The notes beneath the pieces were generated by a model. It did not search any database. It had not been told where the DNA came from and saw only the letters and a program-made list of their open reading frames with translations. A program made the translations under genes and the position numbers. A stretch of 64,000 nt of DNA from positions 62,001 to 126,000 of the IMG/VR virus record IMGVR_UViG_3300032308_002775. One strand, 5' to 3'. This document shows, one piece after another, positions 62,616 to 64,000 of this stretch (positions within the stretch are counted from its first letter, which is position 1; every line of letters begins with the position of its first letter). The stretch is from a virus.

Positions 62616-63040
62616 GCAACACTGAAACAGACGAGTGGTTTGTCAATTATCAACGGCTTGCCGCAGAAAAAAAGCAGGCAGCCGCGGCCCAGCTTAAGGC
62701 CGCCTGCTCTCCGCTGGCGTCGATTGGAATTACACAGATCCACTGGGCGTACGACGGTGCGGGCGACTCCGGCGACATGGAAAGCCGAACGATCACGGAC
62801 GTCCACGGCAACTGCGCAGACGAGTACTACGCCGCTGCCGTCAAAGGCCTCAACCAGGAACTTCAGAAGCAGCTTGCGCTGGAAGAGCTTGAAAAAGCCG
62901 TGTGGGAACTGCTACCGGGTGGCTTCGAGATCAACGAAGGCAGCTACGGCGAGGTGATTCTCGACACAGCGCAGCAGAAGATCAGCGTGCATCACAACGC
63001 GCGCATCATAGAGACAGAGTATTCGGAACAAGAGTACTAA
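62612..63040 (+). CDS. DUF6878-like protein
   Basis: 142 residues. The pattern PLASIGITQIHWAYDGAGDSGD, then LEELEKAVWELLPGGFEINE, GSYGEVILDTAQQKI and HHNARIIETEY matches DUF6878 by eye. Such proteins are widespread and of unknown function. The next gene starts in a TAATG overlap with its stop. Confidence 0.7.
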   Translation: MSNTETDEWFVNYQRLAAEKKQAAAAQLKAACSPLASIGITQIHWAYDGAGDSGDMESRTITDVHGNCADEYYAAAVKGLNQELQKQLALEELEKAVWELLPGGFEINEGSYGEVILDTAQQKISVHHNARIIETEYSEQEY

Positions 63041-63447
63041 TGGCGCATCCGTACCATCACGCCGTCAGCTCTGCTCGCAAGTTTGGCGGCGTGCCCGAAG
63101 ACTACATCAAGTACCACGACTGGCTTGATGGGTCCAAGGCGCACGTCGCCGACTTCCGGCACCGCGCCCTCCGCCACCACACGGAGGGCATTTTCATGAT
63201 GGAGCAGCTGTTCGGCTCCACGATGACCAATTCCGACGGCCGCGTCGTGCCGGTGCGCTACATCGGCGAGCAGCACGTCAAAGAAGACCTGGGGCGCATT
63301 CCCACGGTCGCCGACTGGTTGCTCCACATCGAGCCCCAGCGCTGGATGCTCGGCCGCGGCAAAGACTTGGCCAAGCAGCTCAATGAGACCGCAGGCCCGA
63401 TTGACATTCCCCAGGAGGAACCGTGCCCGCCATCCGCCTCCGCGTGA
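63040..63447 (+). CDS. DUF6915-like protein
   Basis: 135 residues from ATG 63040. Pattern MAHPYHHAVSSARKFGG, YIKYHDWLDGSKAHVADFRH, RHHTEGIFMMEQLFGSTMTN and RYIGEQHVKEDLGRIPTVAD fits DUF6915 by eye. Several conserved His could form a metal site (RHRALRHH), as in possible hydrolases, but activity is unknown. Overlaps the previous stop and the next start. Confidence 0.7.
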   Translation: MAHPYHHAVSSARKFGGVPEDYIKYHDWLDGSKAHVADFRHRALRHHTEGIFMMEQLFGSTMTNSDGRVVPVRYIGEQHVKEDLGRIPTVADWLLHIEPQRWMLGRGKDLAKQLNETAGPIDIPQEEPCPPSASA

Positions 63448-63707
63448 CCGAAGACGAGCTCAAAGATATCAAACCCGATTCGCCGCTCTACAAGCGCGCG
63501 GCTGAAGAATTAGCCGAGTTTGCAAACGGCAAACCGTATCGCGAATATGCCCAGGCGCGCCTGCACCGCGACGGCGATCTAGAAATTGACGACGACGCCG
63601 CGGTCAGCCTGGGCGCCGACGACGGCGCATACATCATGTGCTGGAAATGGATCGCCAACGACACGATGCGCGCTGAGGGTTATTTGGAGACCACCGATGA
63701 CAATTAA
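63423..63707 (+). CDS. Hypothetical acidic protein
   Basis: 94 residues from GTG 63423 with GGAGG upstream, inside the end of the previous gene in another frame. Acidic, with VTEDELKDIKPDSPLYKRAA and LEIDDDAAVSLGADDGAY. No domain. Overlaps the next gene by 11 bases. Confidence 0.58.
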   Translation: MPAIRLRVTEDELKDIKPDSPLYKRAAEELAEFANGKPYREYAQARLHRDGDLEIDDDAAVSLGADDGAYIMCWKWIANDTMRAEGYLETTDDN

Positions 63708-63906
63708 CGAGGCAATTGAGAATCTCAAAGCCGCTAAAAAGCGCGGTGTAAAGAGCATCATTCTGGCCTACTGGGAAGCCGACCAGTTTCAGCGCCCAGA
63801 CGACGAGGCGTGGGAACACTCCGCAGAGTTAGTTGAGCGCAAAATGGACTGGTCCGGTACGCACGACGACCTGACTATGGTGCTAGACCTTTACACAAGC
63901 GAGTAA
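63697..63906 (+). CDS. Hypothetical protein
   Basis: 69 residues from ATG 63697. Pattern NEAIENLKAAKKRGVKSIIL, then a helix and an acidic tail (HDDLTMVLDLYTSE). Probably part of the same run of small coupled genes. Confidence 0.58.
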   Translation: MTINEAIENLKAAKKRGVKSIILAYWEADQFQRPDDEAWEHSAELVERKMDWSGTHDDLTMVLDLYTSE

Positions 63907-63909
63907 CAC

Positions 63910-64000
63910 ATGCCCTCACGCCCAATCGACTATTTCACCGACGAACTCGTCACGATCCTAGAGTTTCTTCGGGTCGCCGTAAAAGGCTTTCCCAAGACGA
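63910..64000 (+). CDS. Partial gene at the right edge
   Basis: ATG 63910 and an open frame to the window end (30 codons: MPSRPIDYFTDELVTILEFL). It starts 3 bases after the previous stop in the same small-gene run. Cut by the window; too short to assign. Confidence 0.4.
   Translation, partial: MPSRPIDYFTDELVTILEFLRVAVKGFPKT

Overview
The window is part of the genome of a large contractile-tailed (myovirus-like) phage, or of a prophage-like copy of one. The base composition is GC-rich, genes are densely packed, and many are joined by ATGA, GTGA or TGATG overlaps. It carries a nearly complete tail and baseplate module and a large terminase subunit on the minus strand. I see no portal, capsid, small terminase, DNA polymerase, integrase, tRNA or CRISPR array, so this is only a piece of the genome. 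The host is inferred, not shown. The right third holds several small families that I associate mainly with Planctomycetes: the DUF1257/DUF2997/AAA (Ycf35/Ycf46-like) cassette, DUF6745-, DUF6878- and DUF6915-like proteins, and a duplicated small HTH-type family. A CsrA gene is also present. I therefore suspect a phage of a planctomycete or a related bacterium.

Layout. 1-18.9 kb is the tail module: sheath (5' end outside the window), tube, hub spike, two overlapping genes just before the tape measure protein, tape measure, hub proteins, a sigma-factor-like protein, and gp25-, J- and I-like baseplate wedge proteins. 19-36.5 kb encodes tail-tip or fibre proteins: a family of four paralogues with an R-x-Y-P-[LF] N-terminal motif, a collagen-like GPT-repeat protein, cysteine-rich and serine-linker proteins in a lower-GC patch, glycosyltransferases, and a single Big_1-like Ig domain. 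36.6-47.7 kb holds small unknown genes, csrA, a primase-like protein, a very acidic protein and a DenV-like protein that appears to start at ATT. 47.7-51.8 kb has the large terminase subunit (minus strand), small membrane proteins and a dATP/dGTP diphosphohydrolase-like protein. 51.9-64 kb is an accessory module of bacterial-type small genes around the DUF1257-DUF2997-AAA operon, plus two secreted proteins.

Almost everything is on the plus strand. Three isolated minus-strand genes (37.6, 39.7 and 47.7 kb) each converge on the plus gene before them. Each also starts in, or directly against, the start codon of the plus gene after them.

Several non-coding patterns stand out. AT-rich palindromes centred on GATATC recur about every 4-6 kb, mostly inside genes and in different reading frames. 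Some genes have their Shine-Dalgarno sequence buried in a long hairpin. A GTTTCAC-N8-GTGAAAC inverted repeat recurs just upstream of genes. There are also stable UUCG-capped hairpins. No gap between genes exceeds about 190 bases.
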